The position numbers were made by a program, and so were the translations under genes. The notes below the pieces were generated by a model that ran no database searches, was not told the origin of the DNA, and worked only from the letters and a program-made list of their open reading frames with translations. Below are positions 21,019 through 32,184 of a stretch of 64,000 nucleotides of DNA, one piece after another. Every line of letters starts with the position of its first letter. Positions within the stretch are counted from its first letter, which is position 1. Origin of the DNA: Caldisphaera sp. (GTDB lineage Archaea; Thermoproteota; Thermoprotei_A; Sulfolobales; Acidilobaceae); NCBI RefSeq assembly GCF_023256325.1, contig NZ_JAGDXI010000015.1, positions 20,305 through 84,304 of the forward strand. The letters are read 5' to 3'.

Positions 21019-21975
21019 ATGAATAACCTATTGGCTAAAGGAATTACAACAATAAATCTAACCAGAGAGTTTAAGAACAAAGGACTAACAATTAAGGCAT
21101 TAGATAATATTAATATAGAAATACCAAAGGGAGTTGTTGCATCATTAGTTGGGCCAAATGGTGCAGGAAAGACTACATTGATAAAGATCTTATCAACATT
21201 AATGCTACCAACAAGAGGAACAGCCTATATAAATGGTTATGATATAATTAAGGACGTAAAAAATGTTAGAGCATCCATAGGCTTAGCAACTGGAGGTGAA
21301 AGGACTTTTTATTTTAGATTAACAGGATATGAAAATTTAGTATTTTTTGCGTCACTTTATGGTTTATCGTTAAGAGAAGCTAAATCGAGAAGCAAAGAAT
21401 TACTAGATTTAGTTGGCCTTTCAAATTTTGCCAATTATCCATACATGAAATATAGCCTAGGAATGCAAAGAAGACTTTCACTAGCAAGAGCACTAATAAA
21501 TGACCCGCCAATTTTATTATTAGACGAACCAACGCTAGGCGTAGATCCTATATCAGCTAGAGAGTTTAGAAGACTTATCAAAACAATTTCATCTAAAAAG
21601 ACAATTCTATTAACAAGCCATTACATGGGAGAAGTAGAGGAGTTATCTGATATAATTTTCCTTATAAAAGATGGGAAGATCATCTTAAATGGCACATCGC
21701 AAGAACTCAAGTATAAATTAGGTAAAATAGTTGAAGCAATTGTACCAGTCGATCAAGTTTCAGAAAATATATCAAGATTTGTTGTAGGAATTAGAGCAAA
21801 TAGAGCATATTTAAGAGTTCCAAAAACTTTAATTAATTTAATTGATGGCAATTCAGAAATTATTGGAGAATCAGAGCCTACTTTAGAAGATGTTTACGCA
21901 GCAATTATCGGCAGTTCGCCAATAGATAAAGGAAATAGAGTTAAGCCTATGAGGATGGGAAGATGGCAAGCCTAA
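21019..21975 (+). CDS. ABC transporter ATP-binding protein
   Basis: LVGPNGAGKTTLIKILSTL; YSLGMQRRLSLARALINDPPILLLDEPTLGVDP. Confidence 0.95.
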   Translation: MNNLLAKGITTINLTREFKNKGLTIKALDNINIEIPKGVVASLVGPNGAGKTTLIKILSTLMLPTRGTAYINGYDIIKDVKNVRASIGLATGGERTFYFRLTGYENLVFFASLYGLSLREAKSRSKELLDLVGLSNFANYPYMKYSLGMQRRLSLARALINDPPILLLDEPTLGVDPISAREFRRLIKTISSKKTILLTSHYMGEVEELSDIIFLIKDGKIILNGTSQELKYKLGKIVEAIVPVDQVSENISRFVVGIRANRAYLRVPKTLINLIDGNSEIIGESEPTLEDVYAAIIGSSPIDKGNRVKPMRMGRWQA

Positions 21976-22781
21976 GTTCTTTTATTTCTAGGATTTACTC
22001 TTTCGTGTATTTAAGAGGATTTAAAATTTGGATTAGCTATAAGACTCAAGTCGTGTTAAATGTATTGAGCTGGGTTCTCCCAGTTTTTACATACTATTTT
22101 GTCGGTACCTCATTAGGTCAAAGGTTTATATCATCAATTAACACGCCAAATTATACTGCATTTGTAGTAATAGGGCTTGCCTTTCAAGGATATGTATCTT
22201 CTGTTATAACAACTATAAGCGGTAGGATGAGAAATGAGCAACTTTTTGGAACTATAGAATATTACATGCTATCTCCAACAGGTGTTTTTGGTATGTTATT
22301 TTATTCGGCTGCATGGGGATTTGTTTTAAATACTATAAATGCAATTGTAATAATTTTAGTAGGTATGGGACTAGGTGTTTCTTTCATTAATGCAAACATA
22401 TTGGGAGCCTTTATTATAATTATTGAACTTTTAATTTCCACATTAGGCCTCTCAATGATGGCAGGAGGTATAGTCATGATAACAAAACAAGGCAATCCAA
22501 TTTCGTTCTTCTTTTCTACTATTACTACATTATTGTCCGGTACCGTGTTTCCTGTTAGCGTTTTGCCAAAATATATTAAATTGCTAAGCTATGCAATACC
22601 GCTAACTCCGGCTCTTAATGGTTTAAGATTAGCACTTCTAGATGGGGCCTCATTATCACAATTGTCATATTACTTCATTGTTCTTCTAATATTTGATATA
22701 TTATTGTTACCACTAGGAGCTTATATATACAAGATAGGTTTTGATATAGCTAGAAAAGATGGAACTTTAAGCGAGTATTAG
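21963..22781 (+). CDS. ABC-2 type transporter permease
   Basis: Overlaps the ATPase gene; six hydrophobic segments; SGTVFPVSVLPKYIKLLSYAIPLTPALNGLR. Confidence 0.85.
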   Translation: MASLSSFISRIYSFVYLRGFKIWISYKTQVVLNVLSWVLPVFTYYFVGTSLGQRFISSINTPNYTAFVVIGLAFQGYVSSVITTISGRMRNEQLFGTIEYYMLSPTGVFGMLFYSAAWGFVLNTINAIVIILVGMGLGVSFINANILGAFIIIIELLISTLGLSMMAGGIVMITKQGNPISFFFSTITTLLSGTVFPVSVLPKYIKLLSYAIPLTPALNGLRLALLDGASLSQLSYYFIVLLIFDILLLPLGAYIYKIGFDIARKDGTLSEY

Positions 22782-24020
22782 CTATAAAAACATTGTGAAT
22801 AATAAGGCTATTACTAATACTAAAGATAAAATTAATGTCATGAATCTTGTGTTTTTATCTTTAGATAAAAATGCTAAAAAACTCTTTTCTATAATTCCTG
22901 CAATTAATGAGAGTTGTATTAAAAATGCAGCATACCTTGCACTAATCTCTCCATGTAAATAAAGCAATGAAACTGAAAAAACTACGCTAGCTACATTTGC
23001 AAATGCTGATGCAAACATAGCTATAGGCAATAGATAAGATGCTACTATAGCAACAAACTTTGAAATCATCATTATAGCAAAAAACATTAATGCAAATTCT
23101 ATTACTTTTCCTATAGGTAAAGGAGTTTCTGGAGGGCTTATGTTGCTTATCTCCAAATACTTATATCCAACTAAACCTATTATTAATAAAACTATGACTA
23201 AGACTAAGACTGAAGGGGCAAGATAATAAATTATTCTATTTGAATAAGTTGAAAAATATGAGAAAGCCAATACTTGTACTAAAACTAATGGTATATTAGA
23301 CAATATTATATTATATGCTATTGCTTTTCCTACGTTTTTTTCCTTATTACCCAAATCTATCAGACTTATAGTTACAGTAGTGCTAGATACTAGCCCTCCT
23401 ATAATAGAAAAAGCAATTAAGCCTTTTTTGTATATCTTTAAAACTAAATATTGAACAACAAATATAATTCCAATTACTACTACAATTAGCCAGAATTGGA
23501 AAGGATTAAATAATCCATACGGACCTATTCCTTTATTTGGCAGCAAAGGTAAAATAACTAATGATATGACCATTAGGTTCAATATAGCTAATAGTTCTTC
23601 TTTCTTAATTTTAGATATGGCATCTAATAGTTGAGTCTTATAAATTCCTAAAGTTGCAACAAGTACCGATATTATAACTCCCAATATGTAAAACCCCATT
23701 CCTTCTAACATGCCTGAAAAGAATACTAAAAAAATGCTTACAAACGTTGTACCTCCAGGTGACCCAGTTGCTTTTACCTTTTCAATATATATAGCCGTTG
23801 ATATTGATGTTATTGTAATAATAGAACTAATCAATACAACATCTTTTGGAAACAATAAATTAAAAACTGAAAAAACATAACCAAGTAAAGAAATAAATAT
23901 TGCTGTTCTTAAACCAAGAAACAATCTAGCTCCAGAAATTTTTCTATATTCATTAATAAATCCTACTATTCCTCCTACAGCTATTGCCATCAGCAAATTT
24001 GTTAAGTTTAAACTAACCAT
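22782..24020 (-). CDS. MgtC/DUF4010-type membrane protein
   Basis: AVGGIVGFINEYRK...GARLFLGLRTAIFISLLGY plus DUF4010-like C-terminal half. Confidence 0.7.
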   Translation of the reverse strand: MVSLNLTNLLMAIAVGGIVGFINEYRKISGARLFLGLRTAIFISLLGYVFSVFNLLFPKDVVLISSIITITSISTAIYIEKVKATGSPGGTTFVSIFLVFFSGMLEGMGFYILGVIISVLVATLGIYKTQLLDAISKIKKEELLAILNLMVISLVILPLLPNKGIGPYGLFNPFQFWLIVVVIGIIFVVQYLVLKIYKKGLIAFSIIGGLVSSTTVTISLIDLGNKEKNVGKAIAYNIILSNIPLVLVQVLAFSYFSTYSNRIIYYLAPSVLVLVIVLLIIGLVGYKYLEISNISPPETPLPIGKVIEFALMFFAIMMISKFVAIVASYLLPIAMFASAFANVASVVFSVSLLYLHGEISARYAAFLIQLSLIAGIIEKSFLAFLSKDKNTRFMTLILSLVLVIALLFTMFL

Positions 24021-24158
24021 AGTTTCATCCTTTCTTCATATTAAAAGTTAAAGATCGCTTTAAAAATCTTTTTAACTTTTAACTATTGCTATTTTTTTAA
24101 TATTTTATTCCCATAAAAAACATATCTTAATAAATCCAAAGTGCATAAAGAAAAGTGA

Positions 24159-24232
24159 GGGCCCGTAGCTCAGCCTGGTGGAGCGCTCGGCTGATAACCG
24201 AGAAGTCGGGGGTTCGAATCCCCCCGGGCCCA
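24159..24232 (+). tRNA. tRNA-Ile (GAU), no intron
   Basis: Complete cloverleaf GGGCCCG...CTGATAA...GGGGGTTCGAATCCCCC-CGGGCCC-A. Confidence 0.97.
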
Positions 24233-24320
24233 TTAACTAAATTTTAAAATAACTTTAATTATAAATAATTTTTAACACTTTTAATCTTTAACCGCAATAC
24301 AAATATATGTGGCATAATAA

Positions 24321-25457
24321 ATGTGTGCCAACTATGCTGATCTTCCATTGCATAACGGACATGTGCCTAAATATATGCTAAAAATAATGAGAAATCTTAC
24401 AGATATAATAACAAAGTTTATAATAGATGAAAGAGGTCCAGATAATTTTATTAAAGCCCTATCAGATCCTTTATGGTTTCAGGCCTTCAATAATGTGATA
24501 GGTATGGATTGGGATAGCAGTGGAAGTACTACAGTTTTATTATCTTTGCTAAAGAATATCTCGCAAATAAATGATTTGGGATTTCTAGTCTTAGGAGGCA
24601 AAGGAAAGCATATGCTTAACATTAGGGAAGAAGCCGATTATTTTTCAAAAAAATTTGATTTAGACTCTAATAACATAATAAAATTTAGTAAAGTTGCTGC
24701 TAGGGCAGATTCATCATTCTTGTTAGACGGATATGAAATTTATATTCATTCAGTAATAATATCAACTAACAACAAAAATATATTGGTCATTCAGCAAGGT
24801 ATGAATAAAGAAAATCTGATGGCTAGAAGATATCATGTAGATAAATTTTCCTTAGAAGCACCTAATAGTGGAATTACGGGAATTAAAACCGAAAATATAG
24901 TTGACGTAACATCAGAAAAAAGCAGAAATGCCAGGAAGTTATTTATTGATTTATTATCAGAAGGAGGAGAAAAATTTAGAAACAATTTAATACAAGCAAA
25001 TAATCTCTTAGGCAAAAAATCTTTAGATTATTTTATGGAAGAACAACAAATGAAAAGAATCGAAATAAACAAATATTATTATCCAATTATCCCCTCAAAA
25101 AAATTACTGGAAGCAGTTAATGAAATTGCAAAAAATCCCCCAATTAATGATATCGAGTTAGCATTAACACCTAAAATTGGACCACAATTGGTTAGAGCGT
25201 TATCTTTAATATCTGATGTAATATATTCTGTCCCAGTATCTCATAAAGATCCTGTTAACTTAACTTTGGATCCATTCAGTTACTCATTCGCAATTGGTGG
25301 TAAAGATGGCATTCCATATCCATTTGATGCAAAAACAGCCAAAGAAGCGATAGAATTTTTAAGAAATGCATTAGAAGAAGCAAAAATAAATAATAATGTA
25401 AGAAAAATGGCAATGCAAAGGTTGAGCAGCTTTATAAAAAGAGTTAGATTTGAATAA
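24321..25457 (+). CDS. DUF763 family protein
   Basis: ADLPLHNGHVPKYMLKIMRNL; FSKKFDLDSNNIIKFSKVAARADSSFLLDGYEIYIHS; RRYHVD. Confidence 0.85.
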   Translation: MCANYADLPLHNGHVPKYMLKIMRNLTDIITKFIIDERGPDNFIKALSDPLWFQAFNNVIGMDWDSSGSTTVLLSLLKNISQINDLGFLVLGGKGKHMLNIREEADYFSKKFDLDSNNIIKFSKVAARADSSFLLDGYEIYIHSVIISTNNKNILVIQQGMNKENLMARRYHVDKFSLEAPNSGITGIKTENIVDVTSEKSRNARKLFIDLLSEGGEKFRNNLIQANNLLGKKSLDYFMEEQQMKRIEINKYYYPIIPSKKLLEAVNEIAKNPPINDIELALTPKIGPQLVRALSLISDVIYSVPVSHKDPVNLTLDPFSYSFAIGGKDGIPYPFDAKTAKEAIEFLRNALEEAKINNNVRKMAMQRLSSFIKRVRFE

Positions 25458-25530
25458 CTTTATTATTAATTGTTTCTACTTGCAAATAAATTTTTTATTA
25501 TCAATAATTATAATTATAAAGGGGTAAAAA

Positions 25531-26130
25531 TTGCAAATAAATATAATTCATATCAGCGATATACATTGCAACAACGAAATGCTAAACAAAATAATAAAAC
25601 TAAATTATGATATACTTATTTCTTCAGGAGATTTTGAATGCTTAGAAAGTGCTGAATTATTTTCAAACGCTAACAACACCTTCGCAGTATCGGGGAACAT
25701 GGATGACGTTTCTATAATGAAACTTCTATCAAAAAATGGTATATTATTAGATGGAAAAATTAAAAGAATTAATAATATAACTATTGCAGGCATAGGAGGT
25801 ATAGACCCAAGGACTAATATTACATCTTTAAGAAATGAGCTGACAAAATCAAATTATAAAATTGATATACTTATTTCTCATAATCCACCTTATGGAATAC
25901 TAGATATGACCTATTTTAAAATAAGGGCAGGATTAAAAGAATTAAAAGAATTATCTGAATTTATAAAACCTAAGCTACACCTTTTCGGCCATATACATGA
26001 AAGTCAGGGCATTAAAGAAATAAACAAAACAACTTATATAAATCCTGGACCTTTGTATTTAGGAAGTTATGCTGAAATAATTTTAAATCAAAATGTTATT
26101 GCAAAAATTAAAAATATAGCTAATCTTTAA
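25531..26130 (+). CDS. metallophosphoesterase
   Basis: ISDIHCN, SSGDFE, VSGNMDD, ISHNPP, LFGHIHES motifs; TTG start. Confidence 0.9.
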   Translation: MQINIIHISDIHCNNEMLNKIIKLNYDILISSGDFECLESAELFSNANNTFAVSGNMDDVSIMKLLSKNGILLDGKIKRINNITIAGIGGIDPRTNITSLRNELTKSNYKIDILISHNPPYGILDMTYFKIRAGLKELKELSEFIKPKLHLFGHIHESQGIKEINKTTYINPGPLYLGSYAEIILNQNVIAKIKNIANL

Positions 26131-27967
26131 GAAAATTAACTACTTCTGGCATAACCTCATTAAACTCATCAATATTTTTAGTTACCTTATTGTATTTTAA
26201 TCTTAATAGTTTCTTTATCTCTCCATATAAATACCTATAATCAAGCAAAAAGTAGACTCCTTTATCATCTGGAAATCTTATTGCCCTTCCTAAAGCCTGT
26301 TTTATTCTAACGTATGCAGCAACCTTATATAAGTAATATTTAGTTTTACTTAGTCCAAGCCTTTTAGATAGAATTTCTTCATGTGCTGTTAAATAGGCAT
26401 CTCTTTGAGGATATGGAATTCCTATTATAGTCACCACCTTTATTTTGCTTCTTCCATTATTAGTAATTTCTATTCCTTCAGTTATCTTGCCTCCAGCAAC
26501 TGCATTAATTATGAGTCCATCATTTTTCGAAGCCTGATCTATTACTTCTTCTAACGATGTATTTTTACCTTCATTTATATAATTAAATTGATCGCTTAAC
26601 CCCTTACTTATTTTATCCATCAATTCATAGCTCGGATAGACAAATAGTTTTATACCTTCTAGTTTACCTATTTGGTTTAAGTAATATGAAATCCTCTTAT
26701 ACATGCTTTCTCCTCTAGTTTTATACAGAGTAGAGACATCTCCTGATACTATAGTTAAGCTTTTCCCTATTCTACCTTTAATGCCTAGCATTATTTCAGC
26801 ATCAAAAAATACTCTTTCTTTATTAATGTTTAACATTTCACCAACAAAATCCCCTGGAGGTATAGTACCACTTATCAAAATTGCAGATTTTACTTTCTGC
26901 AATGGCTTATTAACTACTTCAGAAGGGTCAAGAGGAGTTGATATCAATCTATAAATATTATCTTCTGTTGATACAAATAAATAAGAATAATCATTTTTAA
27001 GGCTCAATAGCCATGAGAGCAAATGAGTTAAATAAACCTTTATACTATAATTTAAATTATAAAATTTTTGAAATTTTTTATCTCTTATTTCTTCCGCTAC
27101 ATCTGAAATTATGTCTATATAATTCAAAGACTCATTAAACTTTTCCTTTTCAACTCTTCTTACTGCATTGTCTAATTTTGGTTTCAAGTCCTTAGCTGTA
27201 TTATATAGATTAGATATTATCTTTTCTATTTCTGTATTTGAATATCCGTATTCCTTAATTTCACTTAGCGATTGCTCTATATCTCTTAAAGTTATGCTTG
27301 TTTCCAATATGCTATGGGCATTCATAAGACTATGAGCTTCATCAACGACAACAACAGATTTTTCTAAATCTAAAAAATCTAAAACTCTTTCAAATATTTC
27401 ATCTTTAAAGTAGTATGGATATGTTGCTATTATAAATCTAGTATCTTTTGATAACTCAGCTAATGAAAAAAATGGGCACGATTTTATTTTATTTGATATA
27501 GCATTTGCTTGTTCAATACTACTAAATGTTTCCATTTTTTCAATTACTTCCCAAATCTCCTTGTTATCTATTTCAATACTTTTTGTATAATAATTACATA
27601 AGCCCTTTATTCTTGCAAGCCTGCAGTTTTCCCAGAAATCTTCTGAAGAAATAGTATTGTCATTTTGATTTTTAAATAAGGGACAAGTTCTTTTTGCACT
27701 AAATAAAAATGAATAATCTAAATTAAACCTTTTCAACTCTCTTATTATAGAGTCTATTTCATTTACAGTTCTTACTAACCATAACACCTTTTCTGCTTTA
27801 CTTTCAATGATTCCTTTTATAACTGCTGCTGTTTTACCAAAACCTGTAGGCGCATTTATTATAGCTATGCTATTCTTCTCTACAGCATCTTTTACTAAAT
27901 CAGAAATTTCTTTTTGACCTGGTCTCAGTTCATCATAAGGAAAGCCCTTATTCTCCCATGTAGACAA
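26120..27967 (-). CDS. xpd: XPD/Rad3-type DNA helicase
   Basis: NAPTGFGKTAAV Walker A, VVVDEAHSL Walker B, Cys residues between motifs I and II, GRAIRFPDDKG motif VI. Confidence 0.9.
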   Translation of the reverse strand: MSTWENKGFPYDELRPGQKEISDLVKDAVEKNSIAIINAPTGFGKTAAVIKGIIESKAEKVLWLVRTVNEIDSIIRELKRFNLDYSFLFSAKRTCPLFKNQNDNTISSEDFWENCRLARIKGLCNYYTKSIEIDNKEIWEVIEKMETFSSIEQANAISNKIKSCPFFSLAELSKDTRFIIATYPYYFKDEIFERVLDFLDLEKSVVVVDEAHSLMNAHSILETSITLRDIEQSLSEIKEYGYSNTEIEKIISNLYNTAKDLKPKLDNAVRRVEKEKFNESLNYIDIISDVAEEIRDKKFQKFYNLNYSIKVYLTHLLSWLLSLKNDYSYLFVSTEDNIYRLISTPLDPSEVVNKPLQKVKSAILISGTIPPGDFVGEMLNINKERVFFDAEIMLGIKGRIGKSLTIVSGDVSTLYKTRGESMYKRISYYLNQIGKLEGIKLFVYPSYELMDKISKGLSDQFNYINEGKNTSLEEVIDQASKNDGLIINAVAGGKITEGIEITNNGRSKIKVVTIIGIPYPQRDAYLTAHEEILSKRLGLSKTKYYLYKVAAYVRIKQALGRAIRFPDDKGVYFLLDYRYLYGEIKKLLRLKYNKVTKNIDEFNEVMPEVVNFLKD

Positions 27968-28409
27968 TTTTTATCATCCTCTTTCTAGGCCCATCAAGCT
28001 CTATAAATAATATCCTCTGCCATGTACCCAAAACAATTCTATTTGAATCTATAAATAATACTCTAGAGTTTCCTATGAAACTAGAAGCAAGATGAGCGTG
28101 AGCGTTGTTGTCTATTTCGTTATGATGCCAATTTCCTCCAGGCTTGAATATATCGATTATTATTTTCTTTAAATCATCAACTAAATTTGGTTCATATTCA
28201 TTTATGGTTATAGCAGATGTCGTGTGTTCAACGTATAGCAATAAAATTCCTTTACTATAACTACTTTCCTTGACAATATTTTCTATTCTATCAGTTATAT
28301 CTATGATTTCTATTCTATCATTGGTTTTTATTTCTACTTCTTTTACTTCAATTTTCAAAATCTTCTCCCTACTATTAATTATAGGGAAATCTATTATTTT
28401 TAGCTTCAT
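27948..28409 (-). CDS. YjbQ (UPF0047) family protein
   Basis: GILLLYVEHTTSAITINEYEP...NWHHNEIDNNAHAHLASSFIGNS...LGTWQRILFIELDGPRKR. Confidence 0.9.
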   Translation of the reverse strand: MKLKIIDFPIINSREKILKIEVKEVEIKTNDRIEIIDITDRIENIVKESSYSKGILLLYVEHTTSAITINEYEPNLVDDLKKIIIDIFKPGGNWHHNEIDNNAHAHLASSFIGNSRVLFIDSNRIVLGTWQRILFIELDGPRKRMIKIVYMGE

Positions 28410-28548
28410 AAATTCCTTTCTATAGCTTGTCCAGAATTAATTTTTTTATCAAAAATAAATTCTATTAAAACTAAATTTAAATATAATCTTTTTCATTATT
28501 ATATAAATTAGTTAATGAATCTAATAGTTAAATTTATATATTAAAATA

Positions 28549-29895
28549 ATGAAAAATCTATTGGTGAAATTCTTAATGGTTGAGAATAGGTCGAAGCTGA
28601 TAGAGGAAATACCTTGGACTAAAACTCATACAATAACATTTGCAGCGTTTGCTGTCGGTTTATTGCTTGAGGGATACATTTTTTCACTTGCATTTATTGC
28701 CTCTTATTGGTATCAGGTTCCTCTCTATTTAGAAAAATTACTGTTTTCATGGCCATATTTATGGCTTGTTATAGGAATTTCTATCGGGGGATATATATCA
28801 GATAAAGTGGGTAGAAAAAAGACGTTTATTTATTCTATGGCCATGTATGCAATTGGAGGTATATTATTAACTTTAAGCGTTAACTATGCTTTAGTCTTAA
28901 TATCTCTCGCATTATTATTAGCAGCTGCTGGATCTGAAATGAACAACATTATGACTATGGCCCACGAAATTTTCCCAAGAAAGCATAGAAGCAAAGCCAT
29001 GATGATGCTAATGGACTTTGTAGCATTAGCAAGTGTAATTACAGCTGCTGTAAGTTTCATAAGCATATCTACAACAATATTTTTTGGAAGACTTATGGCA
29101 GGTACAGCTGTTTTATTGGCTCTTATCGTGTTAATTTTTCTTAGAATGAAGATGCCAGAATCGGTTAGATGGCTAGAAAAAGTTGGTAAAAAAGATGATG
29201 CTATTAAAGAAAGTCAAAAAATTTTGGTCAATGCCTCCGTAACAAATATTGATCCTAAAGATCCTAAAATTGAAGATAACAATAAATCAGATAAAAAACT
29301 TCCATTATGGTTTAAAGAAGTTATAGTAACATTAATTGCTTTTTCGAATGCAGTAGGTTACGGATTTATGGCTTATACTTTAGCACCTTTATTCTTCCCT
29401 TCTCTTTTCCCTTATATAGTCTTAATAGCTGGAGTTGCAGGCTTTGCCGCAGGTTTTCTTGGTTTAACTGGAGACAAATACAGTAGAAAAATGTTTTTAA
29501 CTATATCAAGCGTCGCAGTAGCTTTACTTATGTTAATAATAGCATTAACATTAAACATTTGGAGTAAAAATTTAATAATTTTCTGGTTTTTATTGATTGC
29601 TTTTTATGCGTTCGTTCAAATAGACTATATGACTGAAGACACATTAAAAGGAGAACTTTGGCCCACAGAACATAGAGGGAAACTAACAGCATTAGCAAGA
29701 GCAGTATCTATTGGTGCATATATTCCCCTAATTTATTTAATTCCAAATCCAAGTTCTCCAAATGCTCTTTCAGAATTTCTTATGATAGCAGTAATAATAT
29801 GGGGTATTGGAGCTGTTGCTGCAATTATATGGCATATTTTCGGTATAGAAACTGGCAAGGGAGTTAGCATATCTATAGCATCTGGTGAAATTTAA
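28549..29895 (+). CDS. MFS (sugar-porter-like) transporter
   Basis: GGYISDKVGRKKTFIYSM; PRKHRSKAMMMLMDF; GDKYSRKMFLT. Confidence 0.85.
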   Translation: MKNLLVKFLMVENRSKLIEEIPWTKTHTITFAAFAVGLLLEGYIFSLAFIASYWYQVPLYLEKLLFSWPYLWLVIGISIGGYISDKVGRKKTFIYSMAMYAIGGILLTLSVNYALVLISLALLLAAAGSEMNNIMTMAHEIFPRKHRSKAMMMLMDFVALASVITAAVSFISISTTIFFGRLMAGTAVLLALIVLIFLRMKMPESVRWLEKVGKKDDAIKESQKILVNASVTNIDPKDPKIEDNNKSDKKLPLWFKEVIVTLIAFSNAVGYGFMAYTLAPLFFPSLFPYIVLIAGVAGFAAGFLGLTGDKYSRKMFLTISSVAVALLMLIIALTLNIWSKNLIIFWFLLIAFYAFVQIDYMTEDTLKGELWPTEHRGKLTALARAVSIGAYIPLIYLIPNPSSPNALSEFLMIAVIIWGIGAVAAIIWHIFGIETGKGVSISIASGEI

Positions 29896-29982
29896 TAATT
29901 TAGATTCTGAATTATAAAAAATTCTTTTTGCAGTATTTCAGTTTATAGGCATAGAATTACATAATAATAAAAGGGGATAAAT

Positions 29983-31818
29983 ATGAGCAAACAAGTTCAA
30001 AAAGATCTTCCTTTTAGTAAGGTGGCAGAAACTTTTGATAACATGGAAAAAATAACATCAAGAATAGCATTAACTCAACTACTTGTTAATTTAATAAAGG
30101 ATTCTCCACCTGAAGTTATTGGAAAGGTAGTATATTTAATCCAAGGTAGGCTTGGTCCTGATTGGAAAGATATACCAGAACTTGGTATAGGAGAAAAACT
30201 CATAGTCCAGGCATTATCTTTAGCTTTTGGAAAATCTGAACAAGAAATTAACAAATTATATAATACCGTAGGCGATTTAGGAAAACTAGCAGAAAATTTT
30301 TCTCAAGGAAAGCAAAAGAAAGGCAGTCTTATAGCATATATTGGAGGCGAACAAAACTACTTAACGGTTAGCAGGGTTTTTGATACTTTTTTAAAAATTG
30401 CTTATTCTCAAGGAGAAGGCAGTAGGGATTTAAAGCTTAGGCTTATAGCTGGATTATTAAAGGATGCCCAACCAATTGAGGCAAGATATATTGTGAGATT
30501 CTTAGAAGGCAGATTAAGATTAGGTGTAGGTGATGCAACAATCTTAGATGCTCTTTCAATTTCTTATGGGGGTAGCAATTCATATAGAGATGTAGTGGAA
30601 AGAGCCTATAATCTAAGAGCTGATCTAGGCGAAATAGCAACAATAATTGCAAAACAAGGGATTGATTCAATTAAAGAGCTAAAGCCTGAAATAGGAACAC
30701 CTATAAGACCTATGCTAGCTGAGAGATTAAGCGACCCAGAAGAAATATTGCAAAAGGTTAATGGAAAAGCCTTTGTTGAATATAAGTATGATGGAGAAAG
30801 AGGCCAATTTCATAAGGATGGAGATAAGGTAAAAATTTTTTCTAGGAGACTTGAGGATATAACTGACATGTATCCTGATGTTGTAGAAGCTATTAAAAAA
30901 AGCGTAAAGGCTAATAAAGCCATATTAGAAGGTGAAATTGTTGCTTATGATCCCGATACTGGAGAGCTAAGAACATTCCAGGAATTAATGCACAGAAGAA
31001 GAAAATATGATATACAGAAAATGGTTGAAGAGATCCCTGTTAAGACGTTTTTATTCGATGCTTTGCTTAACGAAGATGAAGACCTAACCAAAAGAGTTTT
31101 ACCATATAGAAGAAAAGCTTTAGAAAGTGTTGTTGAAGAAAATGAAAAAGTCAACATAGCAAAATATATTGAGGCTAGTGATTCAAAAACCTTATGGAAC
31201 TTCTTTTTAACTGCCATATCAGAAGGTGCTGAAGGTGTTATGGTAAAGGCCGTTCATGATGAAAGCATCTATAGAGCTGGAGTTAGGGGTTGGCTTTGGA
31301 TAAAACTGAAGAGAGATTACAAGAGCGAAATGACGGATACTGTTGATCTGGTTGCTGTAGGAGGATTTTACGGTAGAGGAAGAAGAGGAGGAAAGATTGG
31401 CACACTACTTTTCGCAGCCTATGATCCAGATAAAGATGTTTTTAGAACAGTTTGTAAAGTAGGGAGCGGTTATACTGATGATGATCTAAACAAGATGTAT
31501 GATTTGTTTAAGCCTTATATAATTGATCATAAGCATCCAAGGGTTGATTCTAGTATAGAACCAGATCTTTGGTTTGAACCAGTAAAAGTTGCGGAAATAA
31601 TTGGAGCAGAACTTACGTTATCTCCATTGCATACATGCTGCTATAATAAATTAAAAGAAGGCGCTGGATTATCTATTAGATTCCCAAGATTTTTAAATTG
31701 GAGAGAAGATAAAGGTCCTGAGGATGCTACAACAGAACAGGAATTAATAGAAATGTACAATAGGCAGTTGAAGAAAATTGAAGAAAAGCAAGTTAAAGAA
31801 GGGATCCAAGAAAGCTAA
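29983..31818 (+). CDS. lig: ATP-dependent DNA ligase
   Basis: Adenylation motif EYKYDGERGQFHKDG; EGEIVAYD; EGVMVKAV; WLWIKLKRDY. Confidence 0.97.
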   Translation: MSKQVQKDLPFSKVAETFDNMEKITSRIALTQLLVNLIKDSPPEVIGKVVYLIQGRLGPDWKDIPELGIGEKLIVQALSLAFGKSEQEINKLYNTVGDLGKLAENFSQGKQKKGSLIAYIGGEQNYLTVSRVFDTFLKIAYSQGEGSRDLKLRLIAGLLKDAQPIEARYIVRFLEGRLRLGVGDATILDALSISYGGSNSYRDVVERAYNLRADLGEIATIIAKQGIDSIKELKPEIGTPIRPMLAERLSDPEEILQKVNGKAFVEYKYDGERGQFHKDGDKVKIFSRRLEDITDMYPDVVEAIKKSVKANKAILEGEIVAYDPDTGELRTFQELMHRRRKYDIQKMVEEIPVKTFLFDALLNEDEDLTKRVLPYRRKALESVVEENEKVNIAKYIEASDSKTLWNFFLTAISEGAEGVMVKAVHDESIYRAGVRGWLWIKLKRDYKSEMTDTVDLVAVGGFYGRGRRGGKIGTLLFAAYDPDKDVFRTVCKVGSGYTDDDLNKMYDLFKPYIIDHKHPRVDSSIEPDLWFEPVKVAEIIGAELTLSPLHTCCYNKLKEGAGLSIRFPRFLNWREDKGPEDATTEQELIEMYNRQLKKIEEKQVKEGIQES

Positions 31819-32158
31819 ACTTGAGGAACTTGTACATGAAAGAATAGAAATTTTGTACAACATATCAAGCCAGGAAACTATCAAAGGAAATATTGATTAT
31901 GCTAGAGAATTAAATGAATTAATTTTTAGAATATCTTTAAAAAACAAAGTCAAAATACCTTTAAATATCAAGAGAAGTATCTGTAAAAATTGCCATGTAA
32001 CATTAGTGCCTGGCATTACATCAAGCGTAAGAATTAAATCCCAAGGAAAAATGCACTACTTAACCATTAGATGTGTTAAATGCGGTTACATAAAAAGGAT
32101 ACCATTTAGGAAGTACATTAATAAAAACAATTCATTGCAAAACTTGAGAGCGAATTAG
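31778..32158 (+). CDS. rnp4: RNase P protein component 4 (Rpr2/Rpp21 family)
   Basis: CKNCHVTLVPGITSSVRI...IRCVKCGYIKRIPF zinc site; 41-nt overlap with lig. Confidence 0.85.
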   Translation: MKKSKLKKGSKKAKLEELVHERIEILYNISSQETIKGNIDYARELNELIFRISLKNKVKIPLNIKRSICKNCHVTLVPGITSSVRIKSQGKMHYLTIRCVKCGYIKRIPFRKYINKNNSLQNLRAN

Positions 32159-32184
32159 TATTGAGAGTTAAAAAGGGGTTTTGA